In this document: positions 16,691-25,897 of the stretch, piece by piece
How positions within the stretch are numbered: position 1 is the first letter of the stretch
How the letters are laid out: each line of letters opens with the position of its first letter
NCBI RefSeq assembly: GCF_030398385.1
Contig: NZ_JAOAOQ010000009.1
Span: forward strand, 1-64,000
Direction: 5' to 3'
DNA from: Aquibium sp. ELW1220
GTDB lineage: Bacteria > Pseudomonadota > Alphaproteobacteria > Rhizobiales > Rhizobiaceae
Length of the DNA: 64,000 nucleotides
Position numbers and translations under genes: made by a program
Notes under the pieces: generated by a model
Seen by the model: only the letters and a program-made list of their open reading frames with translations
Told to the model about the DNA's origin: nothing
The model's database searches: none

Positions 16691-17965
16691 GTGGGTCAGA
16701 CAGTTTTCGTACCGAACGAGACGGGTCATGGGGAGCCGCGGGTCGCGGCCTCGCCCGATACGGTCAAGCGCATCAAGGCGCTGGGTCTCGACGTGGTGGT
16801 GGAGGCAGGTGCCGGCCGCGCCTCGCGCATCACCGACGAGGAGTATACCAAGGTCGGGGCCAGTCTGGGCGCGGCTTCGGATGCCGGCCGGGCCGACATC
16901 GTGCTGCGCGTCCGCCGTCCGAGCGATGCGGAGCTGAAGGGCTACAAGTCCGGCGCCGCCGTCATCGCGACGATGGATCCCTATGGCAGCGAGAGTTCCG
17001 TCGCCGCCATGGCGCGGGCGGGTGTCACCGCTTTCGCGATGGAGTTCATGCCGCGCATCACGCGCGCCCAGGTCATGGACGTGCTGTCCAGCCAGGCGAA
17101 TCTCGCCGGCTATCAGGCCGTCATCGACGCAGCCGCAGCCTATGACCGCGCGCTGCCGATGATGATGACGGCGGCCGGCACCGTCCCCGCGGCCAAAGTC
17201 TTTGTCATGGGCGCGGGCGTCGCAGGGCTTCAGGCCATCGCCACCGCGCGACGCATGGGTGCGGTCGTCACCGCAACCGACGTGCGCGCAGCGGCCGGAG
17301 AGCAGGTCGCCTCGCTCGGCGCCAAGTTCATCATGACCGAGGCACTGAAAGATGCCTCGGGCAGCGGCGGCTATGCGCGCGAACTCACGGACGACGAGAA
17401 GAAGGCGCAGTCGGCTCTCGTCGCCGAGCACATCGCCAAGCAGGACATCGTCATCACCACCGCGCTGATCCCGGGCCGTCCGGCGCCGCGGCTGGTATCG
17501 GCGGACATGGTCAAGTCGATGCGGCCCGGATCGGTCATCGTCGACCTCGCGGTCGAGCGCGGCGGAAACGTCGAGGGTGCCGTCGCGGGCGAGGTGGTCA
17601 CGACCGCCAACGACGTGAAGATCCTCGGCCATCTGAACGTTCCGGGCCGGATCTCCGCGTCGGCGTCGCTGCTCTACGCGCGCAACCTTCAGGCTTTCCT
17701 CGAGACGCTGGTCGACAAGTCGACCGGAACGCTTTCGATCAACGCCGAGGACGAACTCGTCAAGGCGACGATGCTGACCCACGGTGGCGCGATCGTGCAT
17801 CCCAACTTCGCGTCCGTGCCGGTGGAGCCGGCGGCCGTCGCCGAAGCTGCCCCGGACCCGGACATGACGGCTGCCGCCATGGGCGAGGCGCCGAAGAAGA
17901 AAGCTCCGGCCAGGGCCCCTGCAAAGCGGGCCGAGGCGAAGGCCAAGCCCGAGGGAGAGGTTTGA
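16691..17965 (+). CDS. pntAA: NAD(P) transhydrogenase subunit alpha part 1
   Basis: 424-residue soluble NAD(H)-binding domain I of the proton-translocating transhydrogenase, which uses the proton gradient to reduce NADP+ with NADH. Landmarks are the AlaDH/PntA N-terminal opening [20 protein letters not shown], the nucleotide fold [20 protein letters not shown] and [20 protein letters not shown] 16691 follows GGAGAGGAG; the open frame upstream is non-coding. The last 30 or so residues form a Lys/Ala/Pro-rich tail ([19 protein letters not shown]) not needed for the fold. It is split from the membrane part as in Rhodospirillum and overlaps the next gene by TGATG. Confidence 0.95.
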   Translation: MGQTVFVPNETGHGEPRVAASPDTVKRIKALGLDVVVEAGAGRASRITDEEYTKVGASLGAASDAGRADIVLRVRRPSDAELKGYKSGAAVIATMDPYGSESSVAAMARAGVTAFAMEFMPRITRAQVMDVLSSQANLAGYQAVIDAAAAYDRALPMMMTAAGTVPAAKVFVMGAGVAGLQAIATARRMGAVVTATDVRAAAGEQVASLGAKFIMTEALKDASGSGGYARELTDDEKKAQSALVAEHIAKQDIVITTALIPGRPAPRLVSADMVKSMRPGSVIVDLAVERGGNVEGAVAGEVVTTANDVKILGHLNVPGRISASASLLYARNLQAFLETLVDKSTGTLSINAEDELVKATMLTHGGAIVHPNFASVPVEPAAVAEAAPDPDMTAAAMGEAPKKKAPARAPAKRAEAKAKPEGEV

Positions 17966-18384
17966 TGGAAAAGACGGCTCTCGAACAGGCTCTCGACCAG
18001 CTCGACCAGGCATCGGCCGCGGCAAGGCTGGCGCTGGGCCAGGTGCAGGACGCCGCCGACGCCGCTGGTGCGGCTGCGCATGCGGCCTCCGGCGGGGCGA
18101 TCGATCCTTTCGTCTTCCGCTTCGCGATCTTCGTGCTGGCAATCTTCGTCGGCTACTACGTGGTGTGGTCGGTCACGCCCGCCCTGCACACGCCGTTGAT
18201 GGCCGTCACCAACGCCATCTCGTCGGTCATCGTGGTGGGGGCGCTGCTCGCGGTCGGCATCTCGGCCTCGGGGCTCGCCACGGGCTTCGGTTTCGTGGCG
18301 CTGGTGCTGGCCTCGGTCAACATCTTCGGCGGCTTCCTCGTCACCCAGCGCATGCTGGCCATGTACAAGAAGAAGGAGAAGTGA
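17965..18384 (+). CDS. pntAB: NAD(P) transhydrogenase subunit alpha part 2
   Basis: 139-residue membrane component of domain II. The first 45 residues are Ala/Gln-rich and probably helical; then come membrane segments [38 protein letters not shown] and [20 protein letters not shown], ending in [10 protein letters not shown] as in typical PntAB. The N-terminal extension makes it longer than many homologues (about 100). One-base overlap with pntAA; pntB starts one base after its stop. Confidence 0.93.
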   Translation: MEKTALEQALDQLDQASAAARLALGQVQDAADAAGAAAHAASGGAIDPFVFRFAIFVLAIFVGYYVVWSVTPALHTPLMAVTNAISSVIVVGALLAVGISASGLATGFGFVALVLASVNIFGGFLVTQRMLAMYKKKEK

Positions 18385-18385
18385 C

Positions 18386-19786
18386 GTGAACGCCGACTTC
18401 GCCTCCTTCCTCTACCTCGTCTCCGGCGTGCTGTTCATCATGGCGCTGCGCGGGCTGTCGCATCCGACGACCAGCCGACAGGGCAATCTGTACGGCATGG
18501 TGGGCATGGGCATTGCCATCGTCACCACGCTGGCGCTGGCCAAGCCTTCGATGGGCGGCTTTGCGCTGATCGTGCTCGGCCTCGCCATCGGCGGCGGCGT
18601 CGGCGCGGTCACCGCGCGTCGCATCGCCATGACGTCGATGCCGCAGCTCGTGGCCGCCTTCCACTCGCTCGTCGGCCTCGCGGCCGTCATGGTCGCCGCT
18701 GCGGCGATGTATGCTCCGGAGAGCTTCGGCATCGGAACGATCGGCGACATCCATGGCCAGGCCCTGGTCGAGATGAGCCTCGGCGTCGCCATCGGCGCGA
18801 TCACCTTCACGGGCTCGGTCATCGCCTTCCTGAAGCTCGACGGCCGCATGTCCGGCAAGCCGATCATGATCGGCGGGCGGCACTTCATCAACGCCGCGCT
18901 CGGCCTCGCGCTGATTGTGCTCATCGTCATGCTGGTCATGACCGAGAGCTATGCGGTGTTCTGGCTGATCGTGGTCGCCTCGCTGGCTCTGGGCGTGCTG
19001 CTCATCATCCCGATCGGCGGCGCCGACATGCCGGTCGTCGTTTCGATGCTCAACTCCTATTCCGGCTGGGCCGCGGCGGCGCTGGGCTTCACGCTCGGCA
19101 ATCTGGCGCTGATCATCACCGGCGCGCTGGTCGGCTCGTCGGGCGCGATCCTGTCCTACATCATGTGCAGGGGCATGAACCGCTCCTTCATCTCCGTCAT
19201 TCTCGGCGGTTTCGGCGGTGAAACCGCCGCAGCTGCCGGCGACGACGGCGTCCAGCGTACCGTCAAGACGGGCGCGGCCGACGACGCGGCCTACCTGATG
19301 ATGAACGCGCAGAAGGTGATCATCGTGCCGGGCTACGGCATGGCGGTGGCGCAGGCGCAGCATGCGCTGCGCGAACTGGCCGACAAGCTCAAGGCCAACG
19401 GCGTCGAGGTGAAGTACGCGATCCATCCCGTCGCTGGCCGCATGCCCGGCCACATGAACGTGCTTCTGGCCGAAGCCAATGTGCCCTACGACGAGGTCTT
19501 CGAGCTCGAGGACATCAACTCGGAGTTCGCGCAGGCCGACGTCGCCTACGTCATCGGCGCCAACGACGTGACCAACCCGTCGGCCCGCGACGACAAGTCC
19601 TCGCCGATCTACGGCATGCCGATCCTGGACGTCGACAAGGCGCGCACCTGCCTCTTCGTCAAGCGCTCGCTCGGCTCGGGCTATGCCGGCATCGACAACA
19701 CGCTGTTCTACAAGGACGGCACGATGATGCTGCTCGGCGACGCCAAGAAGATGACCGAGGAGATCGTCAAGGCGATGGACCACTAG
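18386..19786 (+). CDS. pntB: NAD(P) transhydrogenase subunit beta
   Basis: 466-residue subunit with eight or nine membrane helices (part of the proton channel) and a C-terminal NADP(H)-binding domain III. Domain III landmarks are VIIVPGYGMAVAQAQHALREL, YAIHPVAGRMPGHMNVLLAE and DVAYVIGANDVTNPSAR. GTG start at 18386, immediately after pntAB. Length matches the family. The operon ends here, followed by a hairpin. Confidence 0.96.
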   Translation: MNADFASFLYLVSGVLFIMALRGLSHPTTSRQGNLYGMVGMGIAIVTTLALAKPSMGGFALIVLGLAIGGGVGAVTARRIAMTSMPQLVAAFHSLVGLAAVMVAAAAMYAPESFGIGTIGDIHGQALVEMSLGVAIGAITFTGSVIAFLKLDGRMSGKPIMIGGRHFINAALGLALIVLIVMLVMTESYAVFWLIVVASLALGVLLIIPIGGADMPVVVSMLNSYSGWAAAALGFTLGNLALIITGALVGSSGAILSYIMCRGMNRSFISVILGGFGGETAAAAGDDGVQRTVKTGAADDAAYLMMNAQKVIIVPGYGMAVAQAQHALRELADKLKANGVEVKYAIHPVAGRMPGHMNVLLAEANVPYDEVFELEDINSEFAQADVAYVIGANDVTNPSARDDKSSPIYGMPILDVDKARTCLFVKRSLGSGYAGIDNTLFYKDGTMMLLGDAKKMTEEIVKAMDH

Positions 19787-19826
19787 GCCGGATCCGTCTG
19801 CGCCAGGACGCCTCGTCGTTACGAAA

Positions 19827-19859
19827 ACGCCGCCCCGGGAGTACCGCGGCGGCGTGTTT
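19827..19859. terminator. Bidirectional terminator between pntB and the DUF992 gene
   Basis: An 8-base stem ACGCCGCC (19827-19834) pairs with GGCGGCGT (19848-19855), followed by GTTT on the plus strand and by TTTTCG on the minus strand. It sits between convergent genes and could serve both. Confidence 0.65.
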
Positions 19860-19901
19860 CATTTTGCGCCGGCACCGGAAAGTGCAGTGGCCGGCTACCG
19901 C

Positions 19902-20378
19902 CTACTGCGCCGAACGGAGCTCGAACCGGCTTACGCCGACTGCGAGGTTCAGGCCGGTCTGCGCCTGGACGCTGAGCGGCTGCAGCGTGAAGCTCTGGTC
20001 GGAGCCGCCGACCAGCAGGTTGGCACCGACGCCGACGCCGGCCGTGGCCTGCGCGCTGGCGCCGACATAGTCACCGGCGAGCGCGCCTGGTGCATAAATG
20101 TCGGCCGTCGGCGCGAGCACGAGCCACTGCATGACGGAGGCACCGGTGACGCCGACGTCGAGACCGAATTTCGAGATGTTGCCGAAATATTGCTCGACCG
20201 GCAGCGCGTCATCGGCCGGATCGTAGGTGCAACTCACGTCCTTGCTCGACCCCACGATGAAGCCGGCGCCGCCCTCGACCAGGCAGTCGAGGAGGCCAAG
20301 CTCGACGCCCTCCTGCGCCTGTGCATGGAAGGGAAGACTGAAAAGGGCAGCAGCGGCGAAAAGCGTACGTGAATTCAT
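19902..20378 (-). CDS. DUF992 domain-containing exported protein
   Basis: 158-residue protein with a Sec signal peptide (cleavage near HAQAQ) and a DUF992 domain, a rhizobial family of unknown function. The typical start GLLDCLVEGGAGFIVGSSKDVSCTY is present, with two cysteines that may form a disulfide, and a C-terminal GANLLVGGSDQSFTLQPLSVQ strand region. ATG 20378 is preceded by a strong GCAGGAGG site. It lies between a terminator and the TPR lipoprotein gene, probably as a single transcript. Confidence 0.88.
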   Translation of the reverse strand: MNSRTLFAAAALFSLPFHAQAQEGVELGLLDCLVEGGAGFIVGSSKDVSCTYDPADDALPVEQYFGNISKFGLDVGVTGASVMQWLVLAPTADIYAPGALAGDYVGASAQATAGVGVGANLLVGGSDQSFTLQPLSVQAQTGLNLAVGVSRFELRSAQ

Positions 20379-20468
20379 TGTTTGAACCTCCTGCGAGTCG
20401 CTCCTTGAATGGCCGGCCCGTTCGAAAGGTTCCGATGCTGTGGCGAGATACCGGCGACGTGGCGCCGG

Positions 20469-21320
20469 TCAGCCGCTGCGCGTCCGTTCCAGACCGGACA
20501 TGGCCGGTCCGTAATTGGGGTCGAGCTTCAGCGACTGCTCGTAGGAGCGTCGTGCGCGGGCCTTCTCGCCCCGCTTTTCATAGATCAGCGCCTGGTTTGC
20601 CCAGCCCTCCGCGTTCGATTCGTCGAGCTTGATGGCGGTGTTGAAGTCGGCGAAGGCATTTTCCTCATCGCCGAGGGCGAGGTAGGAGACGCCGCGTCCG
20701 TTGTAGGGTTCGGCAGCGTCGGGAGCCATCGATATCGCGGTCGAGAAATCTTCGAGAGCAAAGCTGTGCTGGCCTTGCGCCTGATAGAGCAGCCCCCGGT
20801 TGTGGTAGGCACGCGGGTCCGTCGTGTCGAGCTTGATCGCCCGCTCGAAATCCGCGAACGCTTCGGCTGGGCGGCCTGCGAGGCGATAGAGATTGCCACG
20901 GCCTATATAGGCGGCGTCATAGCTCGAGTTGAGCTGCAGTGCGCGATTATAGTCCTGCAGCGATTTCGCGTTGTCGCCGGAGAAGCGCCAGATCAGCGCG
21001 CGATTCGCATAGGCCTGGTAGAAGTTGGGGTTGAGCCGGATCGCCGTGTCGAAATCCTGGATCGCTTCCGGGTAGCGCCCGGCCTTGCCGAAGGCAGAGC
21101 CGCGGACGTTGTAGGCATTGGGGTCGCTCGGCGCGCGGTCGATGACGGCGGTCAGCGATGCGATGTTTTCGGCGGACCCCTGCGCGGTATCGATCGACGC
21201 GATCTGTGCGGCGGGCCCGGACGCGGTCTGGCACCCCGACAGGAGGAGGCCTGCGCCCAGCAGCGCGGCAGCCGCGAAGACGCGTCGCGAAGCCGTGTTG
21301 TTGCTCTTCATTCCATCCAT
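20469..21320 (-). CDS. TPR-repeat lipoprotein
   Basis: 283-residue exported protein. A lipoprotein signal peptide ends with LLLSGC (lipid on the Cys), then a short linker and about six tetratricopeptide repeats with the typical AYxNRG/NPxxYxAYxNR pattern, ending near the C-terminus. TPR domains bind partner proteins, so this is likely an envelope scaffold, loosely NlpI-like; no partner is evident nearby. Start at 21320 or the in-frame ATG at 21311; the frame open to 21602 is non-coding upstream. Confidence 0.88.
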   Translation of the reverse strand: MDGMKSNNTASRRVFAAAALLGAGLLLSGCQTASGPAAQIASIDTAQGSAENIASLTAVIDRAPSDPNAYNVRGSAFGKAGRYPEAIQDFDTAIRLNPNFYQAYANRALIWRFSGDNAKSLQDYNRALQLNSSYDAAYIGRGNLYRLAGRPAEAFADFERAIKLDTTDPRAYHNRGLLYQAQGQHSFALEDFSTAISMAPDAAEPYNGRGVSYLALGDEENAFADFNTAIKLDESNAEGWANQALIYEKRGEKARARRSYEQSLKLDPNYGPAMSGLERTRSG

Positions 21321-21397
21321 CTCGATCTTGTTTCCCGATCCGCTCGCCGCGCGAGTTCCCCCGTCGCATCGAAACCCGGCCGCGGTGAAGCCGTGGC

Positions 21398-21438
21398 CAA
21401 AATAGAAAAGGTGGCGGCGATTCGCATCGCGCCACCTT
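21398..21438 (-). terminator. Rho-independent terminator of rpsU
   Basis: On the minus strand AAGGTGGCG, a 13-base loop, CGCCACCTT, then TTCTATTTT. A 9-base perfect stem with a T-rich tail, 37 bases after the rpsU stop, makes a textbook intrinsic terminator. Confidence 0.85.
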
Positions 21439-21474
21439 CGGTATCGCCCGAAAAAGTCGAAAGCTTGACCGGTC

Positions 21475-21708
21475 TCAGCGTGCCGGAGCCGGACGCGGGC
21501 CTGCAACGAGGCCTTCGCGCTGGGCGCGCTTGCGTGCGAGCTTGCGGGCGCGGCGCACGGCCTCAGCCTTCTCGCGGGCGCGCTTCTCCGAGGGCTTCTC
21601 ATAGTGACCGCGCATCTTCATTTCGCGGAAGATGCCTTCGCGCTGCATTTTCTTCTTCAGTGCGCGAAGCGCCTGGTCTACGTTGTTGTCGCGGACGAGT
21701 ACCTGCAC
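21475..21708 (-). CDS. rpsU: 30S ribosomal protein S21
   Basis: 77-residue basic protein matching S21 of the small ribosomal subunit, which takes part in mRNA binding during initiation. It begins [20 protein letters not shown] and has the long Arg/Lys-rich C-terminal helix typical of alphaproteobacterial S21. The GTG at 21708 follows AGGAAC; longer open-frame versions starting further upstream are not supported. Monocistronic with its own strong terminator. Confidence 0.95.
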   Translation of the reverse strand: MQVLVRDNNVDQALRALKKKMQREGIFREMKMRGHYEKPSEKRAREKAEAVRRARKLARKRAQREGLVAGPRPAPAR

Positions 21709-21865
21709 GGGTGTTCCTGTCGATCCAATTCGGTTTGTCGGTCGAAAATTGCTGCAGCGCCCGGCCAAGGGGCATCCGCACGCGGCCGGCTTGCCGCGAG
21801 TGGGCGCGAAATAGCAGAATCAGCCGGGTTTGTCCATCGCCAAAACCGCAGCCAGCAGAGCTGTT

Positions 21866-23386
21866 CTATTCCGCGGCGTGAGGCAGATCCGACCCCGTAT
21901 CTGCGGCATCCGGGTCGCCCGCGAGCGTCTCGCAGTCGAGGTCCGGAAAGGCGGCGATCCGCTTTCCGTGGAAATCGGTGCGCATCACCAATAGCTCGCG
22001 TTCCTCGAAGAAGCTCAGGAGCTTGCGGGCTCGGCGCGCCGAGTGCGTGCCATAGGCGCGGGCGATCACCGCGTCCGGCGGGCAGGGCGCGCGCTCGATG
22101 GCGGCGCGGGCCACCAGCAGGAAGACGCCCTGGAGATCGTCCGGCAGCGATTTCGAGAGTTCCAGTGCCGTCTGCCATGCGGAGCCATCCTCCGGCTCGC
22201 CGTCGAGCCCGGCGCGGGCGACGGCCAGTCCGCGGCGGAAGGCGCGCAAAGGCAGCGGCTCGCCCGGGACGCGGCGAATACGGCAGCGCACCAGGAAATC
22301 CTGGTAGAGCACGGCGTCGGAGCGGTAGGCGGCGTCCGGGTCCTCGAGGATCTCGCGCATGACAGCGGAGAGCAGCCGCTCGCGCTCGGCCATATCCACT
22401 TCGGGCAGGGCCTCCTCCGCCTTCACCGGCTGCGGCTGAAGCTGCGGCCTGGACGCGGTGAGCTGCGCCAGGATGTCGGCGGTGGGCGTGGGCTGGGGAG
22501 GCGCGGGCCGCCGCGGCGGGGCGCGCAGTTCCTCGGGGCCGGGTGTGAAGATCAGGTCGGCAGCGGCCTCCGGCGCGGTGTCGGGCAGGGGCATCAGCTT
22601 CGGGCTGGTGGACCGGGCGGCGGTCTCGACCGTACCGATCTCGATGGGCAGGGGGCGTCGCGACACGGCGGGGCCGAGCGCCACGAACCGGCCGCGCGCC
22701 AGATCGCGGAACATCTCTGCCTGGCGCCGGTCCATGCCGAGCAGATCGGCTGCGCGCGCCATGTCGATGTCGAGGAAGGTGCGGCCCATCAGGAAGTTGG
22801 AGGCTTCTGCGGCGACGTTCTTGGCGAGCTTGGCAAGCCTCTGGGTGGCGATGACGCCGGCCAGCCCCCGCTTGCGGCCGCGGCACATCAGGTTGGTCAT
22901 GGCACCGAGCGACAGCTTGCGCGCATCGTCGGCCACCTCGCCGGCGGCGGCCGGCGCGAAGAGCTGCGCCTCGTCGACCACGACAAGCACGGGGTACCAG
23001 TGGTCGCGCTCGGCATCGAACATGCCGCCCAGAAAGGCCGCGGCGGCGCGCATCTGCTGCTCCGAATCGAGGCCTTCGAGGTTCAGCACCACCGACACGC
23101 GGTGCTGCCGGACGCGGGCGGCGATGCGGGTCAGTTCGGCCTCGGTGCGGGTGGCGTCGACCACCAGGTGGCCGAAACGGTCGGCCAGCGTGACGAAATC
23201 GCCCTCGGGATCGATGATGCACTGCTGCACCCAGGGCGCGCTCTGCTCGAGCAGGCGCCGCAGCAGATGCGACTTGCCGGAACCCGAATTGCCCTGCACG
23301 AGCAGGCGGGTGGCCAGCAGTTCCTCGAGGTCCATCGTGGCCGGCTTGCCCGCGCCGTCCAGCCCCATGTCGATCGCGATCTTCAT
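21866..23386 (-). CDS. HerA-like / DUF87 ATPase
   Basis: 506-residue P-loop ATPase of the HerA-FtsK type. Walker A VQGNSGSGKSHLL near residue 30, Walker B VLVVVDEAQLF near 140, and the RGRKRGLAGVIATQR sensor region. The middle is Pro/Ala-rich and the C-terminal 150 residues form a separate helical domain (SRRARKLLSFFEERELLVM suggests a winged helix). It begins almost directly at the P-loop and lacks the N-terminal HAS barrel of canonical HerA, and no NurA nuclease is adjacent. ATG 23386 follows AGGGAAACGGA. It may remodel DNA or a protein complex; role unknown. Confidence 0.8.
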   Translation of the reverse strand: MKIAIDMGLDGAGKPATMDLEELLATRLLVQGNSGSGKSHLLRRLLEQSAPWVQQCIIDPEGDFVTLADRFGHLVVDATRTEAELTRIAARVRQHRVSVVLNLEGLDSEQQMRAAAAFLGGMFDAERDHWYPVLVVVDEAQLFAPAAAGEVADDARKLSLGAMTNLMCRGRKRGLAGVIATQRLAKLAKNVAAEASNFLMGRTFLDIDMARAADLLGMDRRQAEMFRDLARGRFVALGPAVSRRPLPIEIGTVETAARSTSPKLMPLPDTAPEAAADLIFTPGPEELRAPPRRPAPPQPTPTADILAQLTASRPQLQPQPVKAEEALPEVDMAERERLLSAVMREILEDPDAAYRSDAVLYQDFLVRCRIRRVPGEPLPLRAFRRGLAVARAGLDGEPEDGSAWQTALELSKSLPDDLQGVFLLVARAAIERAPCPPDAVIARAYGTHSARRARKLLSFFEERELLVMRTDFHGKRIAAFPDLDCETLAGDPDAADTGSDLPHAAE

Positions 23387-23576
23387 TCCGTTTCCCTGAC
23401 CGTCCGCGCGGTCATCGCAACGTTCCTTTCGCCCGATTCCGCCGTGGCGGGGCGGTCCGACCGGGACGGTGGATAGCACCCGCAGCCGGATATCGCGCCC
23501 CGTCCGGAGCGCGATTCACAGGCAATTTGGCCGCCATGCCGAACGGCGCTGCGGGCGGCAGGACCGGTCCAGCCGC

Positions 23577-23972
23577 TCAGCGCTTCGCCGCCTCGGCCGT
23601 CGGCATCAGCTCGAACTGCGGGTAGAAGTCGGCATAGTTGCAGGTGAGTTCCTCGCCCGCCGCGATGTCGCGGATCGTCGTGGCGCCGCCTGCGTCGGAG
23701 AAGTCCGTATTCGGGTCGTCAGAGTGGTTCATGAAGCGGCCGTTGTCGACCTCGTAGACGATGAAGCCCGGCTTGTCGGGGCTCGGATAGGCGTAGCGGT
23801 CGAGGAAGTCCTTGAGCCGCGGCTCGGCGGTCTCATACTTCTCGACGGGGATGAGCCGGTCGAAGTCCGGCTCCAGCCGCCAGATCAGGGTGCCCCGGGG
23901 GATCGGATCGGCCGCGAAGACGCCGACGCCCTCGATCGCGCTCGCACCGACGAAGGTATTCACCAACAGCAT
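23577..23972 (-). CDS. Small SET-domain protein
   Basis: 131-residue protein consisting almost only of a SET domain, the fold of protein-lysine methyltransferases that use S-adenosylmethionine. It has GVGVFAADPIPRG near residue 15, the cofactor motif NHSDDPNT (82-89) and the GEELTCNY motif (106-113) with its catalytic Tyr. The usual post-SET cysteines are absent, as in other bacterial mini-SET proteins. ATG 23972 has GGAG and AGG upstream; a GTG at 23981 is the alternative. Its target is unknown. It is divergent from the soxB operon. Confidence 0.85.
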   Translation of the reverse strand: MLLVNTFVGASAIEGVGVFAADPIPRGTLIWRLEPDFDRLIPVEKYETAEPRLKDFLDRYAYPSPDKPGFIVYEVDNGRFMNHSDDPNTDFSDAGGATTIRDIAAGEELTCNYADFYPQFELMPTAEAAKR

Positions 23973-24191
23973 CGACCTCACTCCATGGTCTCGATTATGG
24001 ACAAGCCATTCTCCAACCCCGTGGCGTTTTCAAGATGGATTCGGCAGTCGTCCCCGATGTCGCGGGGGTGACGTCGCAAACCGCCATCGCCCGTCGCAAA
24101 CAGCGCAAGGGTGGCATCGGGATTTGGCTAGTGCTACACCCGCCGTCTCAATGGTTACGGCCGCACGAACAGGACGCGAGGCTTCCCGCTG

Positions 24192-25445
24192 ATGCGCAAG
24201 TATTCCGTTTTCGCCATCGCCCGAGAGGCGCTCCGCGGCCACACCGGCTGGGAGGAGCAGTGGTCTTCTCCGGAGCCGAAGGCCGAATACGACGCCATCA
24301 TCGTGGGCGCGGGCGGGCACGGGCTGGCAACCGCCTACTATCTGGCCAAGGAGCACGGCATCACCAACGTGGCGGTGCTGGAGAAGGGCTGGCTCGGCGG
24401 CGGCAACACCGGCCGCAACACCACCATCATCCGCTCCAACTATCTCTACGACGAGTCCGCCGGCATCTACGAGCATGCGGTGAAGCTGTGGGAAGGGCTT
24501 TCCCAGGAGCTCAACTACAACGTCATGTACTCCCCGCGGGGCGTGATGATGCTGGCGCACAACGTGCACGACGTGCAGGTGCTGAAGCGCCACGTCCATG
24601 CCAACCGGCTGAACGGCATCGACAACGAGTGGCTGACGCCGGAGCAGGCGAAGGCGTTCTGCCCGCCGCTGAACATCTCGAAGGACGCGCGCTATCCCGT
24701 GGTCGGCGCGGCGCTGCAGCGGCGGGGCGGCACGGCGCGGCACGACGCGGTTGCCTGGGGCTATGCCCGTGGCGCCTCGGCGCGCGGCGTCCACATCATC
24801 CAGAACTGCGAAGTCACCGCCATCAACCGCGGCCCCGACGGTGCCGTCACCGGCGTCGAGACGAGCCGCGGGCCGATCCGGGCGAAGAAGGTGGGCGTGG
24901 TCGCCGCCGGTCACACCTCGGTGCTGATGGCCATGGCCGGCGTGCGGATGCCGCTCGAGAGCTATCCGCTGCAGGCGCTGGTATCGGAGCCGGTGAAGCC
25001 CTGCTTCCCCTGCGTGGTGATGTCGAACACCGTGCATGCCTACATCTCCCAGTCCGACAAGGGCGAACTGGTGATCGGTGCCGGCACCGACCAGTACACG
25101 TCCTACTCGCAGACGGGCGGGCTGCACATCATCAACCACACGCTGGATGCCATCTGCGAGATGTTCCCGGTGTTCACGCGCATGAAGATGCTGCGCTCGT
25201 GGGGCGGCATCGTCGACGTGACGCCGGACCGCTCGCCGATCCTCGCCAAGACGCCGGTGAAGGGCCTCTACGTCAACTGCGGCTGGGGCACCGGGGGATT
25301 CAAGGCGACGCCGGGTTCGGGCAACGTCTTCGCCCACACGATCGCCCGCGACGAGCCTCACCCGATCAATGCTCCCTTCACGCTGGAACGCTTCCGCACC
25401 GGGCGGCTGATCGACGAGGCGGCTGCGGCCGCCGTGGCGCATTGA
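24192..25445 (+). CDS. soxB: Sarcosine oxidase subunit beta
   Basis: 417-residue flavoprotein subunit of heterotetrameric sarcosine oxidase, which demethylates sarcosine to glycine and passes the methyl to tetrahydrofolate with release of hydrogen peroxide. FAD-binding [21 protein letters not shown] near residue 33, [16 protein letters not shown], and [13 protein letters not shown], whose His is the known covalent FMN site in this family. The C-terminal [20 protein letters not shown] and [12 protein letters not shown] motifs are intact. First gene of the soxB-(unknown)-soxD-soxA-soxG operon. Confidence 0.96.
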   Translation: MRKYSVFAIAREALRGHTGWEEQWSSPEPKAEYDAIIVGAGGHGLATAYYLAKEHGITNVAVLEKGWLGGGNTGRNTTIIRSNYLYDESAGIYEHAVKLWEGLSQELNYNVMYSPRGVMMLAHNVHDVQVLKRHVHANRLNGIDNEWLTPEQAKAFCPPLNISKDARYPVVGAALQRRGGTARHDAVAWGYARGASARGVHIIQNCEVTAINRGPDGAVTGVETSRGPIRAKKVGVVAAGHTSVLMAMAGVRMPLESYPLQALVSEPVKPCFPCVVMSNTVHAYISQSDKGELVIGAGTDQYTSYSQTGGLHIINHTLDAICEMFPVFTRMKMLRSWGGIVDVTPDRSPILAKTPVKGLYVNCGWGTGGFKATPGSGNVFAHTIARDEPHPINAPFTLERFRTGRLIDEAAAAAVAH

Positions 25446-25447
25446 CC

Positions 25448-25882
25448 GTGCTGGCGATGACCAACGCCGTGCTGGCCGTCCCGTTCGTCCTGGCGGGCGA
25501 GCAGGATTTCTTCCACCTGCCGCGGGTGGAAGACGTGCGGCTGCAATCGATCGAACGTGAAGAGAGGGAGACGGAGTGGCCGTTCAGCGTCGAGCGCGGA
25601 ACGCTGGCCTGCGGCTGGGCGGGAGGCCAGAAGATAGCCCTGTTCATCGAAGAAGAGCCGGATGACGGGGATTCCCCTGGTGGCGGTACCTCACAACCGC
25701 GCCGGCTGCTGCTGTCGGTGAATCCCTTCGACCTGGCGGTGCAGAATATCGGCTTTCGCGATCTCTTCGCGCCCTTCGACAGTATCGAAGAGCTCATCCG
25801 CCGCGTCGCGCCCTATGTCACCACTGCGCGGAGGCTCTGCGACCAGCCGCCCGGTACCCGTCTCGGCCATGGCGAACTCTGA
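25448..25882 (+). CDS. Unrecognised protein inside sarcosine oxidase operon
   Basis: A 144-residue frame beginning at GTG 25448 (or ATG 25457, 141 residues) fills the gap between soxB and soxD exactly: it starts two bases after soxB and stops 15 bases before soxD. Its codon use is strongly GC at third positions, like its neighbours, so it looks real. The product has a short hydrophobic start (AVLAVPFVLAGEQDFF), an acidic middle (ERETEWPF, EEEPDDGD) and an ordered C-terminal half (LLLSVNPFDLAVQNIGFRDL). I recognise no domain. Ribosome sites are weak, so it may be translated by coupling to soxB. Confidence 0.7.
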   Translation: MLAMTNAVLAVPFVLAGEQDFFHLPRVEDVRLQSIEREERETEWPFSVERGTLACGWAGGQKIALFIEEEPDDGDSPGGGTSQPRRLLLSVNPFDLAVQNIGFRDLFAPFDSIEELIRRVAPYVTTARRLCDQPPGTRLGHGEL

Positions 25883-25897
25883 AGAGCGGACAAGACC

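Noticed and set aside
25382-25797. A minus-strand frame over the unknown gene between soxB and soxD
   Set aside because: Its Ser/Arg-rich product and poor codon bias do not match the plus-strand frame, which has the right spacing and bias.
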